Made by a program: the position numbers and the translations under genes. Below the pieces are notes generated by a model. That model searched no databases, was not told the origin of the DNA, and saw only the letters and a program-made list of their open reading frames with translations. DNA of 64,000 nt from Streptosporangium oxazolinicum (lineage in GTDB: Bacteria; Actinomycetota; Actinomycetes; Streptosporangiales; Streptosporangiaceae), in NCBI RefSeq assembly GCF_039537505.1, contig NZ_BAABAQ010000007.1, positions 124,001-188,000 on the forward strand, in the 5' to 3' direction. Each line of letters starts with the position of its first letter. Position 1 is the stretch's first letter. This document shows, piece after piece, positions 1-7,921 of this stretch.

Positions 1-828
1 GGCGACCTCGGCCTCCCGGCCGGCCATGAGTACTCGGCGGTCGTGGCGATGCTGTGGGACAGTCACCTGAACGGACTGCGTTACGCGCAGGACCGCGGGC
101 TGCCGTACCTCAGCATCTCCAGCGGTCTGACGGACATCGGCCCCGAGGTCGTCGTGGGCGGCCAGCGGGCCGGCGCCGCGCCGATCCTGCTGGCGAGCCA
201 CTGGTACGCCGGGACCATCGTCCTCGCGGCACTGGACCTCGCCAAGGAGTTCGGCCGGGTCGACACCGTCGAGGTCGGCACCGTACTGGACGAGCTGGAC
301 ATCGGCGGGCCCGCGGCGGCGGCGGACATGGAACGCCTGACGGCCGCCACCTCGGCGGTGCTGGTTCGCCGCGACGGCGTCTTCAGCTGGGTCGGTGACT
401 CCGACGCTCAGGTGGAGGTCTCCAGCGTCGACGGCACCGTCCTGCCCGGCCAGCTCATCCCCACCCTCGACGTTCCGAGCCTGGCCATCGCGACGGGCGC
501 GCCGAACGTCCGCTGCGCGCTCGCGATCGGTGAGTCCGCGGGCAGGCGTCGTGGCGGGCCCGCTTCCACCGAGGTCGAAATCGACCTCGAAGGAGAAGAT
601 CACACGGGCGCACCGCTCAGCAGGAGCCGACGCCTCCTCCACCCGGCGGGGCAGAGCCCCCTGACCGGGCTCGGCGTCGCCCTCGGTGTCGAACGACTGC
701 TCGGCCTGCGCGGCGAAGCCGTGGCGCCGGGCATCCACACCCCCGAGGCGTTGATCGACCCCGCCTACGCGGTCGAGCGGATGACGGAGATCGGTGCCAC
801 GTTCACCGACGCCCCGGGCGATCGCTGA
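1..828 (+). CDS. Saccharopine dehydrogenase-like oxidoreductase, C-terminal part (tentative)
   Basis: The reading frame is open from the first base of the window, so the 5' end is missing; 275 residues are visible and the stop is the TGA at 826-828. The visible part lacks the N-terminal Rossmann fold that would settle the family. Blocks such as SAVVAMLWDSHLNGLRYA, YLSISSG, ILLASHWYAG and the closing LGVALGVERLLGL are in the style of saccharopine dehydrogenase-like NAD(P)-binding oxidoreductases of actinomycetes. The substrate cannot be read from the sequence. A GC-rich hairpin follows 15 bp after the stop. The family call is from memory of similar proteins, without an alignment, and could be wrong; that it is a real gene is well supported by codon usage. 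Confidence 0.5.
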   Translation, partial: GDLGLPAGHEYSAVVAMLWDSHLNGLRYAQDRGLPYLSISSGLTDIGPEVVVGGQRAGAAPILLASHWYAGTIVLAALDLAKEFGRVDTVEVGTVLDELDIGGPAAAADMERLTAATSAVLVRRDGVFSWVGDSDAQVEVSSVDGTVLPGQLIPTLDVPSLAIATGAPNVRCALAIGESAGRRRGGPASTEVEIDLEGEDHTGAPLSRSRRLLHPAGQSPLTGLGVALGVERLLGLRGEAVAPGIHTPEALIDPAYAVERMTEIGATFTDAPGDR

Positions 829-842
829 ACCACCCCCGCGCG

Positions 843-858
843 CCCCGACGTGTCGGGG
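843..858 (+). terminator. Hairpin after the first gene
   Basis: CCCCGA (843-848) can pair with TCGGGG (853-858) around a 4-base loop, 15 bp after the stop codon at 828. There is no T-run, as is usual in high-GC actinomycete terminators. Confidence 0.4.
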
Positions 859-1014
859 GCCGGGGCGCGCGGGCCGCCGGATCCGATCCCGTCCCTTGCC
901 GGCGGGCCAAGGAACGACGACGGGGTTTCCCCGTGCGGGCGTCCTCGGTCGATGCCGGACCCACCGGTCTTCACGCCGTTGACGGAGGCGTCCCGGTCGC
1001 GGCAGGGCAACGGC

Positions 1015-1047
1015 GGAGCCCCTCCACCGAGACGGGGGAGGGGCTCC
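1015..1047 (-). terminator. Hairpin after the secreted repeat protein gene
   Basis: GGAGCCCCTCC (1015-1025) and GGAGGGGCTCC (1037-1047) are perfect 11-bp inverted arms with an 11-base loop. They begin 20 bp beyond the stop of the minus-strand gene ending at 1067, a good position for an intrinsic terminator. Confidence 0.7.
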
Positions 1048-1066
1048 GGTCGGGGACCTCAGAGGA

Positions 1067-1966
1067 TCAGCCCGGGGGGAAGTTGCCGTTCTTGGCGACC
1101 GGCAGGGCCAGCTGGCTGGCGCCGCTGAGGACGGCCTGCTCGGGCGGGAGCCCGGCGAGGACGGGGTTGATGTGGCGCAGGGTCAGCGAGACCGAGGGCA
1201 GGGCCGGGGTGGCGAGATCGAACTTCTCCAGGTCGATCCACCGGACGATTTTGAGCACCTCGTCCGGGATGTTGTCACCGGCCTTCTGCACCGGGACGCA
1301 CAGCTGGCGGGCGTTGAGGACCTGCGCGCCGTGCGTGGGGATGATCGGGGTCAGGACGGGGTTGAGCTGGCGCAGGGACAGCTGCTGGTTCAGCGGGGTG
1401 TTGGGGGTGATGCCGTAGCACTTGAGGTCGATGTGGCGGACGAGCGACAGCACCTCCGGCGGTGGGACCGCGTTGTTCTTGATGACCGGTACGCACAGCT
1501 GCTGCGGGGTGTTCAGGGAGACCTGGGTGCGCGGCAGGCTCTGGAACAGCGGGTTGAGGTGGCTGAGCACGAGACCCGTGGTCACCGTGGCGCCGGAGAT
1601 CTTGTAGCAGGCCAGGTCGATGAACCTGATGAAGTCGAGCGCGGGTGACGGCGGTACCTGGTTGTTCTTGGCGACCGGGACGCACAGCTGCTCACGCTGG
1701 CCCAGGACGACGGTCTCGATCGGCAGGTTGCTGAGCACGGGGTTGAGGTGCCGCAGGGTGAGCGTGGTGGCGGGCGGCTGGTACGGGCTGGTCTTGAAGC
1801 ATTCGAGGTCGAGGAAGGCGGTCAGATCCTTCGGTGTCGGCAGCGCGACGGCGCTGGCGGGCGGCACGCAGAGGAATACCACGGCGAGCATCGCGACGGC
1901 GGCGGAGACGAGGCGCCGGAGCATCGCTTTTCTACGCCCGTGAATTCCGGTTACGGATCGGTCCAT
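1067..1966 (-). CDS. Secreted protein of four LCVPV-type repeats
   Basis: 299 residues from the ATG at 1966, chosen because GGAG lies 5 bases upstream; a later ATG at 1924 is possible, and the frame also extends to 2047. A signal peptide (basic stretch HGRRKAMLRR, then a hydrophobic core ending in PPASAVA) precedes four tandem repeats of about 65-70 residues. Each repeat has an IDLxCYxI-like start, an LxHLNPVL middle and a QLCVPVxKN end; the fourth repeat has lost its Cys residues (DLEKFD, LALPVAKN). Repeats with one Cys near the start and one in LCVPV look like the DUF7450-type fold, in which the two could form a disulfide. No enzymatic motif is visible. Probably an exported binding or structural protein of unknown role. 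Confidence 0.75.
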   Translation of the reverse strand: MDRSVTGIHGRRKAMLRRLVSAAVAMLAVVFLCVPPASAVALPTPKDLTAFLDLECFKTSPYQPPATTLTLRHLNPVLSNLPIETVVLGQREQLCVPVAKNNQVPPSPALDFIRFIDLACYKISGATVTTGLVLSHLNPLFQSLPRTQVSLNTPQQLCVPVIKNNAVPPPEVLSLVRHIDLKCYGITPNTPLNQQLSLRQLNPVLTPIIPTHGAQVLNARQLCVPVQKAGDNIPDEVLKIVRWIDLEKFDLATPALPSVSLTLRHINPVLAGLPPEQAVLSGASQLALPVAKNGNFPPG

Positions 1967-2755
1967 TAAGGCTCCAAAATCTGGGGGGTGGGCCTTCTCA
2001 ACGCTGAGTGTGTGCCGCCTCGGCCGGACTTTCAATATAAATGTCACTTTTTGTTATACGTAAAATTCGGGCCGACGGTCCGGGGATTTATCATCGGGCA
2101 TAAAAGCGTTGTTGGATCGCCGCTAATCAGAGGGCGGTGGTTTTGTCGCGGCTCTGTCGGCCTGATGGCGCGGATCTCGGGAAAGGCGTGCCGGGATGGG
2201 GTGACCTGGGGGCGAGATCCCGGTAATGCGGGCAGTGGGCTGGGATCCGAAGCCCTGAGCGGAGAGCCTCGCCGCCGCCTCACCCCACCGCGATCCCATC
2301 GTGATCCCGTCGTCGAATAGCCGACGTCGAGGGGCGGGGGCCATGGGCCATCCTTTTCGGCATGAAATACTTCCCGATGGAAGTTCGCGGGCGGAAGCCG
2401 GTTCGAACAATCCGAACGTCGCCGGTTCCTCCTCGAACGGAATCGGGATTTACGTCAGGTTGGAACTGTGGGACGGCGCGCCGGAGCCTCCCCATCCGTG
2501 GGGCCGGATATGGCGGTGGACCCGCGTATCGATTCCGGCCTCATATCCATCGCCCCTTCCCCGGGGGGGCGAATCGTTCGACCGGGGAAAGGCCCGGGAA
2601 AGAAGGTGACCTTCCTGGTCCTGCCGCCTTTGGGAGGCGGAGAACAGGGGAGAACACGGAGGGGCGGGGCTCTCCCGTCGACGCGTACGAAGCCGACCGC
2701 GTACGAAGCCGACGGGGAAGTGAGTCCGGTCGGTGGTGTGGCCGTCGGGTGGTGG
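1967..2755. other. Gene-free stretch with a hairpin and a short tandem repeat
   Basis: No convincing gene lies here. The part next to 1966 is relatively AT-rich (for example 2030-2100) and should hold the promoter of the secreted repeat protein. TTCCCCGG (2557-2564) and CCGGGGAA (2582-2589) form a possible hairpin near the 3' side of the IclR gene. A 16-bp unit GCGTACGAAGCCGACC-like is present twice in tandem at about 2683-2714, just beyond the iclR stop. Confidence 0.5.
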
Positions 2756-3556
2756 TCAGGCCCGTTCGGTGTGGCCCAGGCGGTGGCTGATGTCCAGGGC
2801 TCCGGCGATCACGACCGGGGCCAGCTCGTGCAGCCGTTCCTCGCTGAAGCGGTAGGCCGGGCCGGAGGCGCTGACCGCGGCGACGATCTCGCCGTCGTGG
2901 GAGCGGATGGGGGCGGCGACGGCGTTCAGCCCGATCTCGTACTCCTCGACGGTGACGGCGTAGCCCCGCTCGCGGGCCTGGAGAAGCTGCTTGTCCAGCT
3001 CGTCGGCCGAGGTGATCGTGTTCGGGGTGTACGGCTTCAGCCCGCCCGCGGCGACCAACTGGACCCGGTGCGCCTCGTCCAGGTGGGCCAGCAGGATCTT
3101 GCCGCTGGAGGTGGCGTGCAGCGGGGTGAGCTCCCCGACCCAGTTGTGGGTGGTGACCGCCGCCGGGCCCCGTACCTGGTCCAGGTTGACCGCGTAGTGG
3201 GAGCGCAGGACGGCGACGTTGACCGTCTCGCCGATCTCCTCGGCGAGGCGGCGGCAGACGGGGCGGCTCTGCTGAGTGAGGTCGAGCCGGGAGGCCACCC
3301 CGCCCGCGAGGCGGATGATCCCGAAGCTGAGGCGGTACTTCCCCCGCTCCTCGGCCTGCTCGACCAGGCCGCGCGACTCCAGCGCGCCCAGCAGCCGGAA
3401 CGCCGTCGACTTGTGCACCGATATCTCCTGGGCTATCTCGCTCACCCCGGCCTCGCGGCGCTCGGAGAGGATCTCCAGGATGGTGATGGCCCGGTCGACG
3501 GACTGGACTCCGCCACTGCTGTCGGCGGTACGGCCGCCGAGGGGATCGTTGCCCAT
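2756..3556 (-). CDS. IclR-family transcriptional regulator
   Basis: 266 residues from the ATG at 3556; the frame could start as far out as 3604, but that would run into the operator-like sequence. An N-terminal winged helix-turn-helix (VQSVDRAITILEIL, then GVSEIAQEISVHKSTAFRLL) is followed by the ligand-binding IclR effector domain (TPLHATSSGKILLAH, then the GLNAVAAPI and VAAVSASGP blocks). It is divergent from the choline dehydrogenase gene, with 131 bp between them holding palindromic sites. This is the normal arrangement for a local regulator. I infer that it controls the betaine genes and that its effector is a pathway compound such as choline or betaine; neither can be read from the sequence. 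Confidence 0.9.
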   Translation of the reverse strand: MGNDPLGGRTADSSGGVQSVDRAITILEILSERREAGVSEIAQEISVHKSTAFRLLGALESRGLVEQAEERGKYRLSFGIIRLAGGVASRLDLTQQSRPVCRRLAEEIGETVNVAVLRSHYAVNLDQVRGPAAVTTHNWVGELTPLHATSSGKILLAHLDEAHRVQLVAAGGLKPYTPNTITSADELDKQLLQARERGYAVTVEEYEIGLNAVAAPIRSHDGEIVAAVSASGPAYRFSEERLHELAPVVIAGALDISHRLGHTERA

Positions 3557-3578
3557 AGCGGGACTGTAGGCGCTGGAA

Positions 3579-3645
3579 GCAACGAATGTCATTTCGATCA
3601 GCAATCGTCGTTGCGAATGGTGCAGTGTATTGCGCTATTCGCTAC
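3579..3645. promoter_or_regulatory. Divergent iclR/betA control region with two operator-like sites
   Basis: Two adjacent sites resemble CGTTGCG-N5-CGCAACG: CGTTGCG-aatgg-TGCAGTG (3609-3627) and TTGCG-ctatt-CGCT (3630-3643). In addition GCAACGA (3579-3585) and TCGTTGC (3608-3614) form a wider inverted repeat. The same motif recurs, with better symmetry, at 6384-6402 and 11071-11089 upstream of the other betaine genes. Probably the IclR-family binding site; binding itself is inferred. Confidence 0.6.
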
Positions 3646-3687
3646 AATTTCCGGCATTACCTCCTGCTGGAACGAGGCGAGGCAGAC

Positions 3688-5328
3688 ATGTACGACTTCG
3701 TCATCGTCGGGGGCGGTTCGGCGGGAAGCGCCCTCGCGAACCGGCTGTCCGCCGATCCCGCCAACCGGGTGCTGGTGCTGGAGGCGGGCCGCCCGGACTA
3801 CCCGTGGGACGTCTTCATCCACATGCCCGCCGCGCTGACCTTCCCCATCGGGAGCCGTTTCTACGACTGGAAGTACGAGTCCGAGCCCGAGCCGCACATG
3901 AACGGCCGCCGGATCTACCACGCCAGAGGCAAGGTGCTGGGCGGCTCCAGCAGCATCAATGGGATGATCTTCCAGCGCGGCAACCCGATGGACTACGAGC
4001 GCTGGGGCGCCGACGAGGGCATGGGGACATGGGACTTCGCGCACTGCCTGCCGTACTTCAAGCGCATGGAGAACTGCCTGGCCGCCGACCCCGCCGATTC
4101 CTGGCGGGGGAGGGGCGGACCCCTGGTGCTGGAACGCGGGCCGGTGCGCAACCCGCTGTTCGGCGCCTTCTTCGAGGCGGTGCAGCAGGCCGGGTACCCG
4201 CTGACCGACGACGTCAACGGCTACCGCCAGGAGGGCTTCGCCCGCTTCGACCGCAACATCAGCAGGGGGCGCCGCCTGTCGGCCGCCCGCGCCTACCTGC
4301 ACCCGGTCATGAACCGCCCCAACCTGGAGGTCAGAACGCGGGCGCACGTCACCAGGATCCTCTTCGAGGGCAGGCGCGCCGTCGGCGTCGAGTACGACGG
4401 CCGGACGGTCCGCGCGGGCGAGGTGATCCTGTGCGGCGGCGCGATCAACTCCCCGCAGCTGCTCCAGCTCTCCGGGGTGGGCAACGCCACGGAGCTGGGC
4501 GCCCTCGGCGTCGACGTCGTCCACGACCTGCCGGGCGTCGGCGAGAACCTCCAGGACCACCTGGAGGTCTACATCCAGTACGGCTGCAAGCTGCCGGTGT
4601 CGATGCAGCCCGCGATGAAGTGGCGCAACCGGCCGCTGATCGGCGCGCGGTGGCTGTTCCTGCGCAGCGGACCCGGCGCGACCAACCACTTCGAGGCGGG
4701 TGGCTTCACCCGGAGCAACGACGACGTCGACTACCCCAACCTGATGTTCCACTTCCTGCCCGTCGCGGTCCGCTACGACGGCTCCGCGCCCGCGGGCGGG
4801 CACGGCTACCAGGTGCACATCGGGCCGATGTACTCCGACTCGCGCGGCTCTGTGAAGATCAGGAGCACCGACCCCGGGGTCCACCCTGCGCTGCACTTCA
4901 ACTACCTGTCCACCGACCAGGATCGGCGCGAGTGGGTGGAGGCCGTCCGGGTCGCCCGCGACATCCTGAACCAGCCCGCCATGGACGCGTTCAACGCGGG
5001 GGAGCTGTCGCCGGGCCCGGGGGTCGAGACCGACGAGGAGATCCTCGACTGGGTGGCCAGGGATGGCGAGACCGCGCTGCACCCCTCGTGCACCGCGCGG
5101 ATGGGCGTCGATCCCATGTCCGTGGTGGACCCGCTGTCCATGCGGGTCCACGGCCTCGACGGGCTGCGCGTGGTGGACGCCTCGGTGATGCCGTACGTGA
5201 CCAACGGCAACATCTACGCGCCGGTCATGATGGTGGCGGAGAAGGCGGCCGACCTGATCCTGGGCAACACCCCGCTCGCCGCCGAGCACGCCGACTTCTA
5301 CCGGCACCGCGACGGCTCCCCCCGCTGA
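3688..5328 (+). CDS. betA: Choline dehydrogenase (GMC oxidoreductase)
   Basis: 546 residues. The ATG at 3688 is preceded by GAGGCGAGG and begins directly with the FAD-binding MYDFVIVGGGSAGSALANRL. Other GMC-family landmarks are LGGSSSINGMIFQRG (signature 1), CGGAINSPQLLQLSG (signature 2), and a C-terminal ALHPSCTARMG with the catalytic His followed by VTNGNIYAP. Length and motifs fit bacterial BetA, which oxidises choline to betaine aldehyde and can also oxidise the aldehyde to glycine betaine. That second ability may matter, because the aldehyde dehydrogenase downstream is a remnant. The gene is divergent from an IclR regulator and is followed by a hairpin. Substrate assignment rests on motif style plus the betaine transporter and demethylation genes nearby; another alcohol cannot be excluded. 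Confidence 0.87.
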   Translation: MYDFVIVGGGSAGSALANRLSADPANRVLVLEAGRPDYPWDVFIHMPAALTFPIGSRFYDWKYESEPEPHMNGRRIYHARGKVLGGSSSINGMIFQRGNPMDYERWGADEGMGTWDFAHCLPYFKRMENCLAADPADSWRGRGGPLVLERGPVRNPLFGAFFEAVQQAGYPLTDDVNGYRQEGFARFDRNISRGRRLSAARAYLHPVMNRPNLEVRTRAHVTRILFEGRRAVGVEYDGRTVRAGEVILCGGAINSPQLLQLSGVGNATELGALGVDVVHDLPGVGENLQDHLEVYIQYGCKLPVSMQPAMKWRNRPLIGARWLFLRSGPGATNHFEAGGFTRSNDDVDYPNLMFHFLPVAVRYDGSAPAGGHGYQVHIGPMYSDSRGSVKIRSTDPGVHPALHFNYLSTDQDRREWVEAVRVARDILNQPAMDAFNAGELSPGPGVETDEEILDWVARDGETALHPSCTARMGVDPMSVVDPLSMRVHGLDGLRVVDASVMPYVTNGNIYAPVMMVAEKAADLILGNTPLAAEHADFYRHRDGSPR

Positions 5329-5367
5329 CCGCGCCCCGCGCGTTCTCCACGGCCACGGCCCGCCCGC

Positions 5368-5405
5368 GTTCGTCCCGCGTTCGTCCCCGTGAAGGCGGGA
5401 CGAAC
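5368..5405 (+). terminator. Hairpin after betA
   Basis: GTTCGTCCCGC (5368-5378) and GCGGGACGAAC (5395-5405) are perfect 11-bp arms. A second copy of the left arm (GTTCGTCCC, 5379-5387) allows an alternative 9-bp stem with a tighter loop. Located 40 bp after the betA stop. Confidence 0.65.
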
Positions 5406-5490
5406 CGACCGCCTTCCGGATGGAACGATCCATATGCGAGCCCCACCGAAGGGTGCGAGCCTCGTCGGACGACCCGGGAGGTGGGATGAC

Positions 5491-6219
5491 GTGAGTGAGG
5501 CTACGGTTCGGCCGAACGAGACGACGGTGCCGTTGATGCCGTGCGCGTCGGTGGAGAGGACCCTGGAGTTCTACGAGGCGCTGGGTTTCGAGGCCACCTA
5601 CAAACAGACAAGGCCCTATGTCTACCTGGCGTTGCAGTGGAGCGGGTTCCAGCTGCACTTCGGCCCGGCGCCCAAGGGGCTGGACCCGGCCCGGGAGGAG
5701 TCCGGAGGCTGCCTGGTCATGGTCGACGCCGTGGCGCCGTACCACGCGGCGTTCGTCGCGGCGATGCGCCGGATCCACGGGAAGGTGCTGAGCTCCGGCC
5801 TGCCGAGGATCACCCGCTACCGGCCGGGCGCGTCCCGGTTCACGCTGATCGATCCGTCCGGGAACTCGATCATATTCATCCAGCGCGACGAGCCGGTCGA
5901 GCTGGAGTACGGCGGTTCGAAGAAGCTGACGGGCCTTGCCAAGGTGCTCGACAACGCCCGGATCCTGCGCGAGTTCAAAAACGACGACCTACAGGCTTTC
6001 CGCGCCCTCAAGTCCGGGGTGCGCAGGCACGGCGCGGACGCCCCGGTGGCCGAACTGGGCATCGCCCTGTGCCACCTCGTCGACCTGGCCACGATCCTCG
6101 GCGAGCCCACCGAACCGTGGGCCGCCGATCTGCGCGCTCTGGAGCTCACCGCCGACGACAGGCGGCGCGTCGAGTCCGAACTCGGGCACCTTCCCGGGCT
6201 GCGGGAGTGGCTTCCCTGA
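5491..6219 (+). CDS. VOC/glyoxalase-fold protein with C-terminal extension
   Basis: 242 residues from the GTG at 5491, which has GGGAGGTGGGA upstream; the frame is open further upstream but without a good start. Residues about 10-130 resemble a glyoxalase/bleomycin-resistance domain: VPLMPCASVERTLEFYEALG at the start, LQLHFGP in the middle, and FTLIDPSGNSIIFIQ at the end, where the last metal ligand or its equivalent usually lies. The remaining 110 residues (from about VELEYG) form an extension rich in Leu, Ala and Glu that I do not recognise. It lies between betA and the betB remnant on the same strand but is probably transcribed separately, since a hairpin precedes it. Its substrate is unknown; a resistance or binding role is as likely as an enzymatic one. 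Confidence 0.75.
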   Translation: MSEATVRPNETTVPLMPCASVERTLEFYEALGFEATYKQTRPYVYLALQWSGFQLHFGPAPKGLDPAREESGGCLVMVDAVAPYHAAFVAAMRRIHGKVLSSGLPRITRYRPGASRFTLIDPSGNSIIFIQRDEPVELEYGGSKKLTGLAKVLDNARILREFKNDDLQAFRALKSGVRRHGADAPVAELGIALCHLVDLATILGEPTEPWAADLRALELTADDRRRVESELGHLPGLREWLP

Positions 6220-6336
6220 GACACGGGGCCCGAAGCCGCCGCGACGTCCCGACCCTCACCATCCTGTTCGCCGACGGTGACCGGGGGCGAGGTCTCCTCA
6301 CGATCGGGCCGGCACGGTAATGAGGGCGGCAGGGCC

Positions 6337-6404
6337 TTGACTGCGTGAAAGAACGGGTCGATTCTGTTCCTCGTTAAGCATTTCGATGCGTCATACGCAA
6401 CGAA
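6337..6404 (+). promoter_or_regulatory. Promoter and palindromic operator of the betaine transporter operon
   Basis: TTGACT (6337-6342) and GATTCT (6360-6365) with 17 bp between them are a plausible promoter. Just downstream, TTCGATGCGT (6382-6391) and ACGCAACGAA (6395-6404) form an inverted repeat with one mismatch and a 3-base centre. Its core fits CGTTGCG-N5-CGCAACG, shared with sites before betA and before the dimethylglycine oxidase. A site just downstream of the predicted start of transcription would suit repression. The rest of 6220-6433 shows nothing else. Confidence 0.65.
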
Positions 6405-6433
6405 TCATGCGATAACCGGAAGGACGGCCGTTC

Positions 6434-6631
6434 GTGTCAGATCTCTACCTCGGTGGCACCCGGAGGGATCCCGTCGCGGGCGGTCACCGGGAGATCCGCT
6501 CACCGGCCGACGGCGGGCTCGTGGCGACCGTGTCGGGGACCGGCCGCGAGCCGGGCCCGGCGGGATACCGGAAGACCAGGCACGTGTGGCAGAACGTCCG
6601 CCCCCGCCCGCGGCGGTGGTTCCGCAGCTGA
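6434..6631 (+). pseudogene. betB: Betaine-aldehyde dehydrogenase remnant with large in-frame deletion
   Basis: A 65-codon frame starting at GTG 6434 with GGAAGGACGG upstream. Its first 35 or so residues (MSDLYLGGTRRDP, REIRSPADGGLVATV) are the normal N-terminus of an ALDH-family betaine/aminobutyraldehyde dehydrogenase. Its last 20 (YRKTRHVWQNVRPRPRRWF) are the normal C-terminus of the same family. The roughly 430 residues between, including the NAD fold and catalytic Cys and Glu, are missing. The joint is in frame and the start, ribosome site and stop survive, so the stub may still be translated. It is the first gene behind the operator at 6382-6404, 45 bp before the transporter ATPase. It cannot be a working dehydrogenase. 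Confidence 0.8.
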
Positions 6632-6676
6632 CGGACCAACCCCCGTCACCAGACGATCCGTGAGGTGGTCACCACC

Positions 6677-7921
6677 ATGACGTCACCGACCCAGCAGGTA
6701 CGGCCGGGAGCCGCCGCGCGGAGCGAGGACCGGGCCGTCCTCGACGTGCGAGGTCTCTGGAAGGTCTTCGGCCCGCGTCCGGACCGGGTCGTCGGGACCC
6801 CGCTCGCGGAACTCCCGCGAAGTGAGCTGAGGGCGAGGACGGGCTGCGTGACCGCCGTACGCGACGTCTCCTTCACCGTGCGGCCCCGGGAGGTCTTCGT
6901 CGTCATGGGCCTGTCCGGCTCCGGCAAGTCCACCCTCGTACGCTGCCTGACGCGGCTCGTCGAGCCGACGGCCGGAGAGGTGCTGTTCGACGGCGAGGAC
7001 ATCCGCAAGGCGGGCGACAGGCGACTGCGCGAGCTGCGCCGCCACCGCTTCGCCATGGTCTTCCAGAACTTCGGGCTGCTGCCGCACCGGCGGGTCCTGG
7101 ACAACGTGGCCTACGGGCTGGAGATCCGCGGCACGGGGAAGGCGGCCCGCTACGAGCGGGCCAGGGAGATGGTCGAGCTCGTCGGTCTGTCGGGCTTCGA
7201 GGACTCCTACCCCGACCAGCTGTCGGGCGGCATGCAGCAGCGCGTCGGGCTGGCCAGGGCCCTCGCGGTGGACCCGGACGTGCTCTTCTTCGACGAGCCG
7301 TTCTCCGCGCTCGACCCGCTGATCAGGCGGGACATGCAGAACGAGGTCATCCGCCTGCACCGCGAGGTCGGCAAGACGATGATCTTCATCACGCACGACC
7401 TGGCCGAGGCGCTCAAACTCGGCGACCGCATCCTCGTCATGCGCGACGGTGAGCTCGTCCAGATGGGCACGCCGGACGAGGTCGTCGGGGCGCCCGTGGA
7501 CGACTACGTGCGCGAGTTCGTCAGGGACGTGCCCCGCGCGAACGTGCTCACCACCCGCTGGATCATGCGCCCGCCCCGGCCGGACGAACCGCTGGACGGT
7601 CCGGAAACCGGGCCGGACGTCGTCGTCCGCGACGTCGTGCACACGGTCCTGCGCGCGACGCGCCCGGTCAAGGTCGTCGAGGGCGGCGAGTTGCTGGGGG
7701 TCGTCACCGCCGAGGAGATCCTCGGGGTGCTCGCCGAGCCGGTGGCCGGGGAACCCACCGGCAAGCCCGCCGACTTCGCCGGGCCGTCCTCGGACAGGAC
7801 CTCCGCCGGAGCCGGGGTCGGGGTCGGGGCCGTTAAGCCCATAGACCCCGCCGACCCGTCCTCGGGCAGGACCTCCGCCGGGTCCTCCGGCAAGCCCGTC
7901 GGATCCGGGGAGCAGGGGTGA
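6677..7921 (+). CDS. Glycine betaine/proline-type ABC transporter, ATP-binding protein
   Basis: 414 residues. ATG 6677 is chosen because GAGGTGG lies 8 bases upstream; a GTG at 6665 is in frame. Walker A GLSGSGKST (near residue 77), signature LSGGMQQR (about 180), Walker B VLFFDEP (about 201) and the switch His in FITHDLAEAL identify an importer ATPase. The KVFGP opening and the insertion before Walker A are typical of ProV/OpuAA. After the ATPase, residues about 310-355 look like a single degenerate CBS-like domain (VVRDVVHTVLRATRPVKVV, GVVTAEEIL), a regulatory element in this family. The last 60 residues are low-complexity with a repeated PSSxRTSAG unit. The stop overlaps the permease GTG (GTGA), implying coupling. 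Confidence 0.9.
   Translation: MTSPTQQVRPGAAARSEDRAVLDVRGLWKVFGPRPDRVVGTPLAELPRSELRARTGCVTAVRDVSFTVRPREVFVVMGLSGSGKSTLVRCLTRLVEPTAGEVLFDGEDIRKAGDRRLRELRRHRFAMVFQNFGLLPHRRVLDNVAYGLEIRGTGKAARYERAREMVELVGLSGFEDSYPDQLSGGMQQRVGLARALAVDPDVLFFDEPFSALDPLIRRDMQNEVIRLHREVGKTMIFITHDLAEALKLGDRILVMRDGELVQMGTPDEVVGAPVDDYVREFVRDVPRANVLTTRWIMRPPRPDEPLDGPETGPDVVVRDVVHTVLRATRPVKVVEGGELLGVVTAEEILGVLAEPVAGEPTGKPADFAGPSSDRTSAGAGVGVGAVKPIDPADPSSGRTSAGSSGKPVGSGEQG

Noticed and set aside
3598..5778. Very long minus-strand open frame opposite betA
   Set aside because: Arg/Gly/Val-rich composition with no domains; an antisense shadow caused by high GC at third codon positions of betA.
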